This document shows, piece by piece, positions 1 to 7,751 of a DNA stretch of 64,000 nt. This DNA comes from Microbacterium sp. TPD7012 (GTDB lineage: Bacteria; Actinomycetota; Actinomycetes; Actinomycetales; Microbacteriaceae). The stretch is taken from the NCBI RefSeq assembly GCF_003075395.1, contig NZ_QDFV01000004.1, positions 399-64,398 of the forward strand, read 5' to 3'. Each line of letters begins with the position of its first letter. Within the stretch, counting starts at the first letter, position 1. A program made the translations under genes and the position numbers. Under the pieces are notes generated by a model. The model had not been told where the DNA came from. It did not search any database and saw only the letters and a list, made by a program, of their open reading frames with translations.

Positions 1-615
1 AGTGCGCCACTCGCCGGCTCCGTCGATGCGGGCCGCGTCGAAGAGCTCGTCCGGCATGTCCATCACGAACTGCCGGATCAGGAACACGGCCTGCGCGTTC
101 GCGAGCGTCGGCAGGATCAGGCCCCACAGGGTGTTCACGCCTCCCGCTCCGGCGACGAGGATGAACGTCGGGATCAGCGTCGCCTGCATCGGGACCATGA
201 GGGTCGCGATGATCGACCACAGCAGGGCGTTGCGCCCCGGGAACCGCTTGCGGGCGAGGGCGTACGCGGCCATCGCCGCGGTGAAGAGCACGATGACGAC
301 CGAGACGACCGAGTACACGACGGAGTTCCACACCCAGAGCGGGAACTCGCCGACGCGGAAGATCCGGATGATGTTGTCGAAGGTGAGCGCCTCGGGGATC
401 GCATGCGGGATCGTCGGTGCGTCCGCCGGCGACAGCGCGAGGATCACGACCGCGATCAGCGGGGCGACGGTGAACAGCGAGATCACGATGAGCGCGACCA
501 GGGTCCACGTCTGGCCCGTGCTGCGCCGCCGGCGCGGACGCTTGGTGCCCGGCACGGGCGAGGACGGACGGATGCTGTCCGCGACGGCGGCGGGAGTCAT
601 GGCGGTCGAGGTCAT
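1..615 (-). CDS. Carbohydrate ABC transporter permease, MalG type (C-terminus cut by window edge)
   Basis: This is the second membrane subunit of a carbohydrate importer. 205 codons are visible; the C-terminus lies beyond base 1. The N-terminal arm is cytosolic and basic, followed by a membrane segment of the LVALIVISLFTVAPLIA type and several more hydrophobic stretches. The motif DAARIDGAGEW near the cut end matches the EAA loop that contacts the ATPase. A GGAAGGAG ribosome site precedes the ATG. The ATG overlaps the stop codon of the upstream permease by 4 bp (ATGA), so the two are translationally coupled. No ATPase is visible; in this family a shared MsmX/MalK-type ATPase encoded elsewhere is common. 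Family assignment is firm, the substrate is unknown. Confidence 0.93.
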   Translation of the reverse strand, partial: MTSTAMTPAAVADSIRPSSPVPGTKRPRRRRSTGQTWTLVALIVISLFTVAPLIAVVILALSPADAPTIPHAIPEALTFDNIIRIFRVGEFPLWVWNSVVYSVVSVVIVLFTAAMAAYALARKRFPGRNALLWSIIATLMVPMQATLIPTFILVAGAGGVNTLWGLILPTLANAQAVFLIRQFVMDMPDELFDAARIDGAGEWRT

Positions 616-1538
616 GACCGCTCCTTCCTTTCGAAGAATCCCCGCTGGATGAGCGAGAGGACGAGCACGATGACGAACAGCACGATGCCGACCGCCGCCG
701 CGTATCCGAAGTCGAAGAACTTGAAGCCCTGGTCGTACAGGAAGTAGATGAGGCTGTAGCTCGCCCGGGCGGGACCGCCGCCGGTCATCACGTAGATCGT
801 GTCGAACACCTGGAATCCGACGATCGTCTCGATCACGAGGACGAAGAAGAGCACCGGCTTGAGGAGGGGGAGCGTGATGTGCCAGAACGACTTCCACGGT
901 CCCGCTCCGTCGATGGTCGCCGCCTCGTGCACCTCGGCGGGCTGCGCCTTGAGGCCCGCGAGGAAGATGAGCATGGAGTACCCGAAGCCCTTCCAGACGG
1001 CGACGAGCGCGAGGCTCGCCAGCACGAGCCACTGGTCGCCGGTGAGGAACGGCACCGGCTCCAGTCCGACCGAGGTGATCACGGTGTTCAGCGGGCCGTC
1101 GGAGGCGAAGATCCACTTCCAGACGATGCCGGCGAGCACGAAGGAGCTCAGGTAGGGAACGAAGAGCAGGGCGCGGAACAGCCCGCTCAGTCGCAGCAGC
1201 CGGTTCAGCAGCACGGCCCCGGCGAGCGAGACCACGATGATCAGCGGCACGAAGAAGACGACGTAGAGCAGCGTGACCCACAGGCTCTGCCAGAAGTGCG
1301 GATCGGCGAACAGCCGTGTGTAGTTGTCGACGCCGAGGAACTCGATGTCGCCGTTGAGCCGGTACCGGGTCAGGCTCATCGCCCCGGCTCCCGCGATCGG
1401 GAGGAACTTGAACAGGGCGAAGATCGCGAGGGTGGGCAGGACGAACAGGATGCCGGCCAGCGCCTCGCGGCGGCGAGCGGTGCGGCCCGCAGCGGCACGG
1501 GTGCCGGTGGTGCGGCGCGGTGCGGTGGTGACGGACAT
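612..1538 (-). CDS. Carbohydrate ABC transporter permease, MalF/UgpA type
   Basis: First membrane subunit of the importer, 308 aa, the usual length for short MalF-type permeases. A basic cytosolic N-terminus (about residues 1-25) is followed by six predicted membrane segments starting at about residue 28. The EAA loop is EAATIDGAG at residues 205-213. It lies 60 bp after the solute-binding protein gene and overlaps the next permease gene by 4 bp. With the sulfatase and dehydrogenase upstream, it probably takes up a carbohydrate, possibly a sulfated or acidic one; that substrate is inference from neighbours only. Confidence 0.93.
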   Translation of the reverse strand: MSVTTAPRRTTGTRAAAGRTARRREALAGILFVLPTLAIFALFKFLPIAGAGAMSLTRYRLNGDIEFLGVDNYTRLFADPHFWQSLWVTLLYVVFFVPLIIVVSLAGAVLLNRLLRLSGLFRALLFVPYLSSFVLAGIVWKWIFASDGPLNTVITSVGLEPVPFLTGDQWLVLASLALVAVWKGFGYSMLIFLAGLKAQPAEVHEAATIDGAGPWKSFWHITLPLLKPVLFFVLVIETIVGFQVFDTIYVMTGGGPARASYSLIYFLYDQGFKFFDFGYAAAVGIVLFVIVLVLSLIQRGFFERKERS

Positions 1539-1598
1539 GGCGTCCTCTCGGGTGGGTGTGCGGGGGCCGGAGCCCCCGCACGGTGTCGGCGGGAAGGG

Positions 1599-2882
1599 TC
1601 AGGAGCGGTCGAGGACGGCCTGCGCCTCTTCGGCGGCCTTCTCGAGAGCATCCTTCGCGGAGAGGTCGCCGCGCAGAGCCGACTGGATGTACGGGGCGAG
1701 CACGGCCATCACCTGGCGGGCGGCCGGGTTGGGCTCGCCGGGGTTCGCGACCTTCAGAGCCGCTTCGTACGCCGCCCTGTCCGCCTCAGGGCCGGCGATC
1801 TCGACGTCTGTCCGGGACGGGAAGTTGCCCGCCGCGGCGTTGAGCTCGGTCTGGAAGTCCCTCGAGGTCAGGAAGGCGAGCACGGACGACGCGGCCGCCC
1901 TGTTCTCGCTCTTGTTGATCGACGTGAGGGACAGCAGGCCGGGGTTGCCGTACGTGGCCTGCGTCTCGCCCTCCAGAGGCGGGCCCACCACGACGTTCTC
2001 CTCGCCGAGGGCCGCACGCATCTGCGCCAGCTCCGACGGCTGCGTGGTGGGGCGGATGCCGACGGTGCCGGCCGCGAGCGGCGAGCCCTCGATGCCGACC
2101 GACTGGGTGGCGGCGTCCGCGGGGAGGCCGCCCTCCTTCTGCAGCTCGACGAGGAACTCGAGCGCCTCGATGCCCTCCTTCGAGTCGAAGGCGATCTCGG
2201 TCCCGTCGTCGGAGAACACCGTGCCGCCCGCCTGCCAGAGGAACGGGTAGAAGCTGAGGTTCAGCGTCTGCTCCGGCGTGCCCAGGTAGTCCATCACAGC
2301 GATGCCGCTGTCGGCGAGGACGGGGGCCGCCTCGCGGATCTCGTCCCAGGTCGTCGGCGGTTCGAGACCCGCCTCATCGAACACCGTCTTGTTGTAGGCG
2401 GTCGTGAAGACGTTCTGGAACAGCGGGACGCCGTACAGCTCGTCCTCGAACGTCGCGGCCTCCAACGTGGCAGGGAAGAACGCGTCGCGCTCGTCTTCGA
2501 TGGCGTCGTCGACGGGGAGCAGGCCACCCACGTTGAGGTAGGTGGCCGCCTGATCGGGGGTGATCAGGACGATGTCCGGACCGGAGTTCGCGGCGAGCGC
2601 GGCAGAGATCTGCTCGTCGCGCTTGTCGAAGGTCTGCAGCTCGATGGTGAGGTCGACGTCGGGGAACTCCTTCTCGTAGTCGGCCTCGGCGGTCTCCCAG
2701 AAGTCCTTGCTGGCGGCCTCGTCGCGGATCACCGGGTACATCCAGAGGGTGACCTCGCCCTTCAGGGCTGCGTCGTCGCCGCCGGCGCCGGCGTCGGTGT
2801 CGGCAGCGGGGGTGGAGCAGGCGGTGAGGGCGAGTGCGGCGACGGCGGTGACGGCCGCCGCTCGGGCGATGCGGTGCTTCAT
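1599..2882 (-). CDS. Sugar ABC transporter solute-binding lipoprotein
   Basis: Extracellular solute-binding protein of the family-1 type, 427 aa, the receptor for the permeases downstream. The N-terminus is a lipoprotein signal: basic start, hydrophobic core and lipobox LTAC with Cys22, so the mature protein should be anchored to the outer face of the membrane. A Ser/Thr/Asp/Gly-rich linker follows. Motifs such as GPDIVLITPD and YGVPLFQN are typical of maltose- and multiple-sugar-binding proteins. The gene sits between the sulfatase and the permeases in one transcription unit. Ligand unknown. Confidence 0.92.
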   Translation of the reverse strand: MKHRIARAAAVTAVAALALTACSTPAADTDAGAGGDDAALKGEVTLWMYPVIRDEAASKDFWETAEADYEKEFPDVDLTIELQTFDKRDEQISAALAANSGPDIVLITPDQAATYLNVGGLLPVDDAIEDERDAFFPATLEAATFEDELYGVPLFQNVFTTAYNKTVFDEAGLEPPTTWDEIREAAPVLADSGIAVMDYLGTPEQTLNLSFYPFLWQAGGTVFSDDGTEIAFDSKEGIEALEFLVELQKEGGLPADAATQSVGIEGSPLAAGTVGIRPTTQPSELAQMRAALGEENVVVGPPLEGETQATYGNPGLLSLTSINKSENRAAASSVLAFLTSRDFQTELNAAAGNFPSRTDVEIAGPEADRAAYEAALKVANPGEPNPAARQVMAVLAPYIQSALRGDLSAKDALEKAAEEAQAVLDRS

Positions 2883-2909
2883 TGCAGTGATCTCTCTCTC
2901 GGGTGGGGG

Positions 2910-4280
2910 TCAGGTGCGAGCGCCGATGGACGCCGCGGAGTGCGTGCGCGCGATCTGCTCGAGGGTGGTCAGGGCGAGGGCATGGCGGGGGGAGGCCGGG
3001 CGGGACAGCAGAGGATCCTCGGTGTCCCGCATCCAGGTCCACAGGGCGTCGGCGAACGCGGCGACCCGTTCCCTCCAGGCGGGGTCGTCGATGAGGTTGA
3101 CGAGCTCGTCGGGGTCGGCGGCGAGATCGTAGAACTCCATGACCGCGCTCGTCCCGATGGTCGGTCCCGTCAGATCGACGGGGATGCTGCGGTGCATCCA
3201 CGACTGGGTCGGGTCCATCGCGCGCGGCGCGTTGGACAGGTTGAGGATCAGCTTCGCATCGGCGGAGCGGACGGAGCGCTTCGGGTCGAAGTAGGTGTGA
3301 TAGCTCAGCTGCCCGTAGGTGAAGGGTCGGGCGGGCGCATCCTGCTCGACCAGGCTCACCAGGCTCGTCCCGGCGATGTCGGCGGAGGGGGCGGATGCCG
3401 TGAGCTCCAGGAGCGTGGGCACGACGTCGACGTGGCTCACGAGCCCGGTGATGCGCCGCGCCGTCCAGGCGGGGCGGCCGGGCACACGCAGGAAGAGGGC
3501 GACTCCCACGCCCGCGTCATAGAGCGTGCACTTCGCCCGGGGGAGGGCCAGGCCGTGGTCGGTCGTGAAGACCACGACCGTGTCGTCCGCGAGGCCCAGA
3601 CGCTCCAGCTCGGAGAGGATCGCGCCCACGCCCTCGTCCATGTGGCGGACGGCGCCCTGCAGCTCGGCGATCTCCTCCTGGGCGTCGGCGGTGTCGCTCA
3701 GGTACGACGGGACGGAGACCCCGTTCGCCGAGTCCGGCTCGACGCGATCGCCGAGGAAGCCCATGATCCCTGCGCGGTCGCGGGCGGAGGGGCTGCGGTG
3801 GGGCTCGTGGAATCCCACCTGGAGATAGAACGGCCGGTCGGATGCCGAGGCGCGCTGCAGCGCGTCGATGGCGCGCTCGACGACGACGTCACGGTCGCCT
3901 CCCGTGCGCACCCGGTCGAAGCCGAGTCGTGCGGCGAGCTCCTCGTCGGGGAGCGCGCGCGATTCGTGATGCACGCCGATCAGCTCGGTGCGGTAGCCGG
4001 TGCGGTTGAGTCGATGCGCGAGGTGGGTGGTCGGATCGACGAGGTCCCAGCCGAAGGGCTCGTGCGTGAGGCCGAGCACGCCGTGGCGCTGCGGGTACGC
4101 GCCGGTGAAGAGCGATGCGCGTGCCGGGCTGCAGTGCGGGGATGTGGCGAACGCCGCATCGAACACCGTCGACTCGGCAGCGAGCGCGTCGAGGTGCGGT
4201 GTCGTCACCGTGGTCACGCCGTAGGCCCCGAGGAAGCGGCCGAGGTCGTGGCAGTGCAGGAGCAGGATGCTGCGCGCCAT
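2910..4280 (-). CDS. Sulfatase (type I, formylglycine dependent)
   Basis: Alkaline-phosphatase superfamily sulfatase, 456 aa, hydrolysing a sulfate ester. The modification signature CSPAR lies at residues 50-54, where Cys50 would be converted to formylglycine by a maturase that is not in this window. Metal-ligand motifs are HDLG near residue 11 and TTDHG in the middle of the protein. No signal peptide is visible, so it probably acts on imported substrate in the cytoplasm. The start at 4280 sits 2 bp after the stop codon of the hydroxyacid dehydrogenase. Open reading continues further upstream in frame, but that stretch overlaps the well-supported dehydrogenase gene and is not sulfatase-like. 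Phosphodiesterase or phosphonate hydrolase activity is an alternative within the superfamily. Confidence 0.92.
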   Translation of the reverse strand: MARSILLLHCHDLGRFLGAYGVTTVTTPHLDALAAESTVFDAAFATSPHCSPARASLFTGAYPQRHGVLGLTHEPFGWDLVDPTTHLAHRLNRTGYRTELIGVHHESRALPDEELAARLGFDRVRTGGDRDVVVERAIDALQRASASDRPFYLQVGFHEPHRSPSARDRAGIMGFLGDRVEPDSANGVSVPSYLSDTADAQEEIAELQGAVRHMDEGVGAILSELERLGLADDTVVVFTTDHGLALPRAKCTLYDAGVGVALFLRVPGRPAWTARRITGLVSHVDVVPTLLELTASAPSADIAGTSLVSLVEQDAPARPFTYGQLSYHTYFDPKRSVRSADAKLILNLSNAPRAMDPTQSWMHRSIPVDLTGPTIGTSAVMEFYDLAADPDELVNLIDDPAWRERVAAFADALWTWMRDTEDPLLSRPASPRHALALTTLEQIARTHSAASIGART

Positions 4281-4282
4281 GC

Positions 4283-5314
4283 TCAGCCCATCCTCTCGAG
4301 TGCGTCGGCGGCCACCCGGTGCTGCAGGTCCTCGTCGGCGAGGAAGCGGGCGATCTCGCCGATCACGATCCGTCCTGCACGCGCACGCGACTCCTTGGTC
4401 GCTCCGGAGACGTGACCGGTGAGCAGGGCGTTGGGCAGCGAGCGCCAGCGGTCGTCGTCCGGGAGCGGCTCGCTCTCGAACACGTCGAGGGCGGCGTCGA
4501 GCCGGCCGGAGGCGACCTCGTCGAACAGCGCGTCCATGTCGACGAGCGACGCGCGCGCCGTGTTGACGAGTGCCGCACCGTCCGGCATCGCCGCGAGCTC
4601 GCGGCGTCCGATCATCCCTGCGGTCTCCGCCGTGGCGGGGGCGTGGATCGCGACGACGTCGCTGGACGACAGGAGCTCGTCGAGGGGTGCCGCCAGCGTG
4701 CTGAGCGGGTCGTCTTCCCGCAGGTACGGGTCGAAGACCTGGACGTCGGCGCCGAGCGCCGTGCACATCCTGATGTATTCGCGGCCGGTGCGCGACGCGC
4801 CGATCACCCCGATGCGGCATCCGCTGATCTCCCTGGCGCGGGCGATGTCACGGGCCGCGGCCCACGTAGTGCCGTTGCGCAGGGCATGGTCCATGCGGTG
4901 CACGCGGCGCAGGAGGGAGAGGGTCAGGGTGAGCGACATCTCCGCCACGGCGGGTGACATCGCGGCGCCCGCCTGCGAGATCGGGATGCCGGAGGCCCAG
5001 AACTCGTCGCTCACGATGCCCCGCACCGACGAGGCCGCGTTCACGACGAGCCGCAGCCGCGGCATCCGGGCGAGCATGTCGGCGTCGAGTCGGGGGAAGC
5101 CCCAGGCCACGACCGCGATCTCGGCGAGCGAGACGGCATCGGAGCTGCGCGCGTCTTCCGGCTCGACGATGTCGATGCCGGCCGCGTGGAGCGAGAGGTC
5201 CTCGAGCGCCCCTGCCGGGAAGAACGCCGCACGCTCGGCGCTCCCGACGCTCAGCAGCAGCCTCGACACGCGGCTCTGCGGGTATGGGTCCGCCCGGACA
5301 TCATCGTTCGACAT
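4283..5314 (-). CDS. D-2-hydroxyacid dehydrogenase family protein
   Basis: NAD(P)-dependent dehydrogenase of the phosphoglycerate/glyoxylate reductase family, 343 aa. The nucleotide-binding motif GVIGASRTG is at residues 169-177. The catalytic triad is recognisable: Arg254 in NTARAS, Glu in DVFESEP (about 282) and His301 in LTGHVSG. It is the first gene of a minus-strand operon with a sulfatase and a sugar ABC importer, so it may act on a 2-hydroxy or 2-keto acid made from the imported sugar; that is inference. No good Shine-Dalgarno sequence precedes the ATG. An AT-rich palindrome at 5342-5358 lies just upstream, between this gene and the divergent ROK repressor gene. Confidence 0.9.
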   Translation of the reverse strand: MSNDDVRADPYPQSRVSRLLLSVGSAERAAFFPAGALEDLSLHAAGIDIVEPEDARSSDAVSLAEIAVVAWGFPRLDADMLARMPRLRLVVNAASSVRGIVSDEFWASGIPISQAGAAMSPAVAEMSLTLTLSLLRRVHRMDHALRNGTTWAAARDIARAREISGCRIGVIGASRTGREYIRMCTALGADVQVFDPYLREDDPLSTLAAPLDELLSSSDVVAIHAPATAETAGMIGRRELAAMPDGAALVNTARASLVDMDALFDEVASGRLDAALDVFESEPLPDDDRWRSLPNALLTGHVSGATKESRARAGRIVIGEIARFLADEDLQHRVAADALERMG

Positions 5315-5341
5315 GCCAGGAAGTCAATCAGCCGTGATTCG

Positions 5342-5358
5342 TTTTGTCAATGACAAAA
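5342..5358. promoter_or_regulatory. Palindromic operator candidate between ROK gene and sulfatase operon
   Basis: The sequence TTTTGTCAATGACAAAA is a perfect inverted repeat with 7-bp arms and a 3-bp centre, very AT-rich for this genome. It lies between the divergent starts at 5314 and 5400. A possible -10 box for the ROK gene, TAGAAT, is at 5363-5368, so a bound repressor would cover the promoter. NagC/XylR-type ROK repressors usually bind AT-rich palindromes, so the adjacent regulator is the likely ligand. Confidence 0.65.
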
Positions 5359-5399
5359 ATAATAGAATGAGAGCATCGGCTGAACGATGAGGAGCGGCG

Positions 5400-6572
5400 A
5401 TGGTGCACGGGGTCATGGATGTCCGGCTGCTGGCGCGCGTGGGGAGCAAGGCTCTCATCCGCGAGATCAATGAGGCCCTCGTGCTGGATGTGGTCCGTCG
5501 CAGCGGCACGACCTCGCGCGCCGAGGTCACGAGCGTCACCGGCCTCAGCCCCGCGACGGTGACGGGGATCACCAGCCAGCTCGTCCGCGATGGACTGCTG
5601 ATCGAGAGCGAGATGCTGCGGGGGACGGGAGGGCGCCCCGCTCGGCTCATCGAGCTCGGGCGCGATGCGGTGGTCGCGGCGGGCGTCCGTCTCTCGCCGG
5701 ACGGCGTCGAGGTAGCCCTGGTCGACCTGAGAGGCGACGTCGTCTCCACGCGCACGGCCCCGTTGACCGCGACTGATCCGGAGTCCGCCGCCGATGCGGT
5801 CGTCGCGATCGTGGATGCCGTCGCGGCAGAGCATCCGGCATCCGCACTCCGCGGCATCAGCATCGCGCTGTCCGGGATCGTGGATCGCCCGCGCGGGATC
5901 GTCCGCCACAGCGGCGCGCTCGGCTGGCAGGATGTGCCGTTCGCGCGGATGGTCGAGGACCGCAGCTCCGGGCGCGTGGTGATCGACAGCCTGGTGAACA
6001 GCTTCACCGCGGGGCTCGTCCTCCTCGACGCGGATCTCGCGGAGCGCGACGTGATCGTCGTCAGCGTGGGGGTGAGCCTCGGGGCATCGATGCTGGTCCA
6101 CGGGCGCATCCACCGCGGGTTCGGGGGATCGGCCGGCGGATTCGCGCACTCCGCCCTCGGCGATCGGGACGGCGGTCGGCCGTGTCACTGCGGCGGCTCC
6201 GGGTGCCTGGAGACCTGGAGCAGTGTGTGGGGCATGCAGCGCGAATCCGAGCGGCGCGGGGGTGCGGCCGATCTCACCGAGAAGGTGGCGCAGGACGTGC
6301 TGGCCGAAGGCGGCCGCCAGCTCGGCATCGCGCTCGCCAATGCCGGGAAGATGTTCGGCCCCGAGCGCATCGTGCTGGTGCTCTCGCCCGAGGTACGGGT
6401 CCCGGCCTTCCGGGAGAGCTGCGAGCAGGCGCTCGTCGGCGAGTACGTCTACGGCGACGGCACCGCTCCCGGGCTCGTGACCGTGGCGGCCGACAGCGAC
6501 GTCTTCGCGCGCGGCGCCGGATATGACATGGTCACCGAGCTCTTCACCACGGATCGCGCCGACCCCCGCTGA
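5400..6572 (+). CDS. ROK family transcriptional repressor (NagC/XylR type)
   Basis: Sugar-responsive repressor, 390 aa. The N-terminal winged helix-turn-helix (about residues 20-75, with TSRAEVTSVTGLSPATVT) is joined to a ROK sugar-kinase-like domain. The ROK zinc motif CHCGGSGC is at about residues 262-269. The start is supported by GAGGAG at 5389-5394. It is divergent from the dehydrogenase-sulfatase-ABC operon, the usual arrangement for a local regulator, and an AT-rich palindrome lies between them. A sugar or sugar phosphate from the imported substrate would be the inducer (inference). Confidence 0.93.
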   Translation: MVHGVMDVRLLARVGSKALIREINEALVLDVVRRSGTTSRAEVTSVTGLSPATVTGITSQLVRDGLLIESEMLRGTGGRPARLIELGRDAVVAAGVRLSPDGVEVALVDLRGDVVSTRTAPLTATDPESAADAVVAIVDAVAAEHPASALRGISIALSGIVDRPRGIVRHSGALGWQDVPFARMVEDRSSGRVVIDSLVNSFTAGLVLLDADLAERDVIVVSVGVSLGASMLVHGRIHRGFGGSAGGFAHSALGDRDGGRPCHCGGSGCLETWSSVWGMQRESERRGGAADLTEKVAQDVLAEGGRQLGIALANAGKMFGPERIVLVLSPEVRVPAFRESCEQALVGEYVYGDGTAPGLVTVAADSDVFARGAGYDMVTELFTTDRADPR

Positions 6573-6598
6573 GGCTGGCTGACGGGCGAGCGCGGGTG

Positions 6599-7051
6599 TC
6601 AGGAGGTGGGCAGGTGCCGCTTGAGGAATCGTCGGATGGTGGATATCTGGATCCGTGTGATCGGCAGCGACTCGGCTCTCTGATCCAGGATGACCGCGTC
6701 GAGGAGGTTCGCCTCCAGCAATGCCTGCACGAAGTCATGCTCGAACGGAACGACCCGCCCTCGCCAGCCCTCAGGGAGGATCGCGGTCGCGACACTGACC
6801 CCTTGGGCGTAGTAGCCGTGCGTTTGGTCGAACATCGACAACTCGCCGATGGCTCCATCGAGACGATCGGCGAGCAGGTCCCGCTCGTCGTTCCAGAAGG
6901 CGATGTCCGCTTCGCGAGAGACCATCGCGAGCGGCGGGAGGTCGTGCTCTGCGAACGCTCCGTGGATCGCTTGACTTCCGATCACGAGGATCTCCGGATC
7001 GGCGATGCGTGCCGCAGCGCGGAGAAGGTGAGCAAGATCCGCGCGTCTCAT
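6599..7051 (-). CDS. Nucleotidyltransferase-like protein, putative toxin of a two-gene module
   Basis: Small protein of 150 aa. The N-terminal part contains ILVIGSQAIHGAF (about residues 20-32) followed by READIAFW, which resembles the Gly-Ser and Asp elements of minimal nucleotidyltransferases of the AbiEii/DUF6036 kind. The full GS-x10-DxD pattern is not complete, so catalytic activity is uncertain. Its ATG overlaps the stop of the upstream HTH gene by 4 bp, so the pair is co-translated in the antitoxin-toxin order. Base composition is less GC-rich than its neighbours, suggesting acquisition. Function as a toxin is inference from the arrangement. Confidence 0.62.
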   Translation of the reverse strand: MRRADLAHLLRAAARIADPEILVIGSQAIHGAFAEHDLPPLAMVSREADIAFWNDERDLLADRLDGAIGELSMFDQTHGYYAQGVSVATAILPEGWRGRVVPFEHDFVQALLEANLLDAVILDQRAESLPITRIQISTIRRFLKRHLPTS

Positions 7052-7557
7052 CGTCTGGAAGCCGAGTCGCGGAAGGCATCCAGCACCTGCTGCCGGTCAT
7101 GGTCGGACAGGACGCCGGCGAACGGGGAGTTCTGGCGGAGTTCGCGAGCGTGGACGGTGTCCGACGTGAGCGCGCGGAGAACGCCGAACAGCGGTCCCTC
7201 GAGAAGATCCGCCCACTCCTTGGTCCATCGATTCGGTCGTGCGGTCTCCGCGAGCGTGGTGTGTGCGGCTTCGAGAGTGCGCCTCGGATCTCGCACCAGC
7301 TCGCCTGCGACGGCGATTCCCAACCAGAGACTGCGCTCCTGATCTCGCGTCGATCGCACGGAGGCGCTGCGGACGGCGAGGAGGTCGCCTCGGCGCACGC
7401 GGCGGTGCGTGCCGATTCTCGTAGCAGGAAGGTCGCCGCGGTCGATCAGATTGACCACATGTTGGCGGGATGCTCCGAGCAGTGCAGCCGCCTCGCCGGT
7501 GGTGAGCAGCTCGTCGCCGTCCAACGCGTCTGTGAGCGAATGAAAAGAGTCGCGCAT
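7048..7557 (-). CDS. Excisionase-type helix-turn-helix protein, putative antitoxin/autoregulator
   Basis: Protein of 169 aa with an excisionase/MerR-like winged helix at about residues 17-62 (LLTTGEAAALLGASRQHV, then RIGTHRRVRRGDLLA). The C-terminal ~100 residues are helical and unrecognised; they may bind the partner protein. The start at 7557 is preferred over longer in-frame reading, because the upstream extension would be translated from the AT-rich promoter and dyad at 7579-7620. The gene overlaps the nucleotidyltransferase-like gene by 4 bp. The dyad upstream suggests autoregulation, as in many toxin-antitoxin operons. Confidence 0.72.
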   Translation of the reverse strand: MRDSFHSLTDALDGDELLTTGEAAALLGASRQHVVNLIDRGDLPATRIGTHRRVRRGDLLAVRSASVRSTRDQERSLWLGIAVAGELVRDPRRTLEAAHTTLAETARPNRWTKEWADLLEGPLFGVLRALTSDTVHARELRQNSPFAGVLSDHDRQQVLDAFRDSASRR

Positions 7558-7578
7558 GTCGTCAGGCTTCCAGATAAA

Positions 7579-7620
7579 CACCAAAAACGCAATATATAAC
7601 CACATATAGCGATTTTGGTG
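7579..7620. promoter_or_regulatory. Large dyad operator upstream of the HTH/nucleotidyltransferase module
   Basis: A 42-bp interrupted palindrome. The left arm CACCAAAAACGC (7579-7590) and right arm GCGATTTTGGTG (7609-7620) match at 11 of 12 positions. Further pairing occurs inside the AT-rich centre (AATATATAACCACATATA). It lies 22 bp upstream of the HTH start codon and contains the most AT-rich DNA nearby, so it probably combines the promoter and operator of the module. Confidence 0.7.
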
Positions 7621-7751
7621 CTTGCTTCCTGGATCGCAGGTTGCTCGCGCGCGCCGTGTCCGCGTCGGCCCGACCCCCTCGGCTCGCCAGCGATGCATGC
7701 GTATGCCAGACTTCGACGGAGGCGCGGCGAGCGCGCCGATCGAGGAGTGAC

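Noticed and set aside
879..4415. Long plus-strand open frame over the permease, binding protein and sulfatase genes
   Set aside because: It is antisense to clear genes, has Arg/Gly/Glu-rich low-complexity sequence and no known domain; typical of third-position GC bias on the opposite strand.
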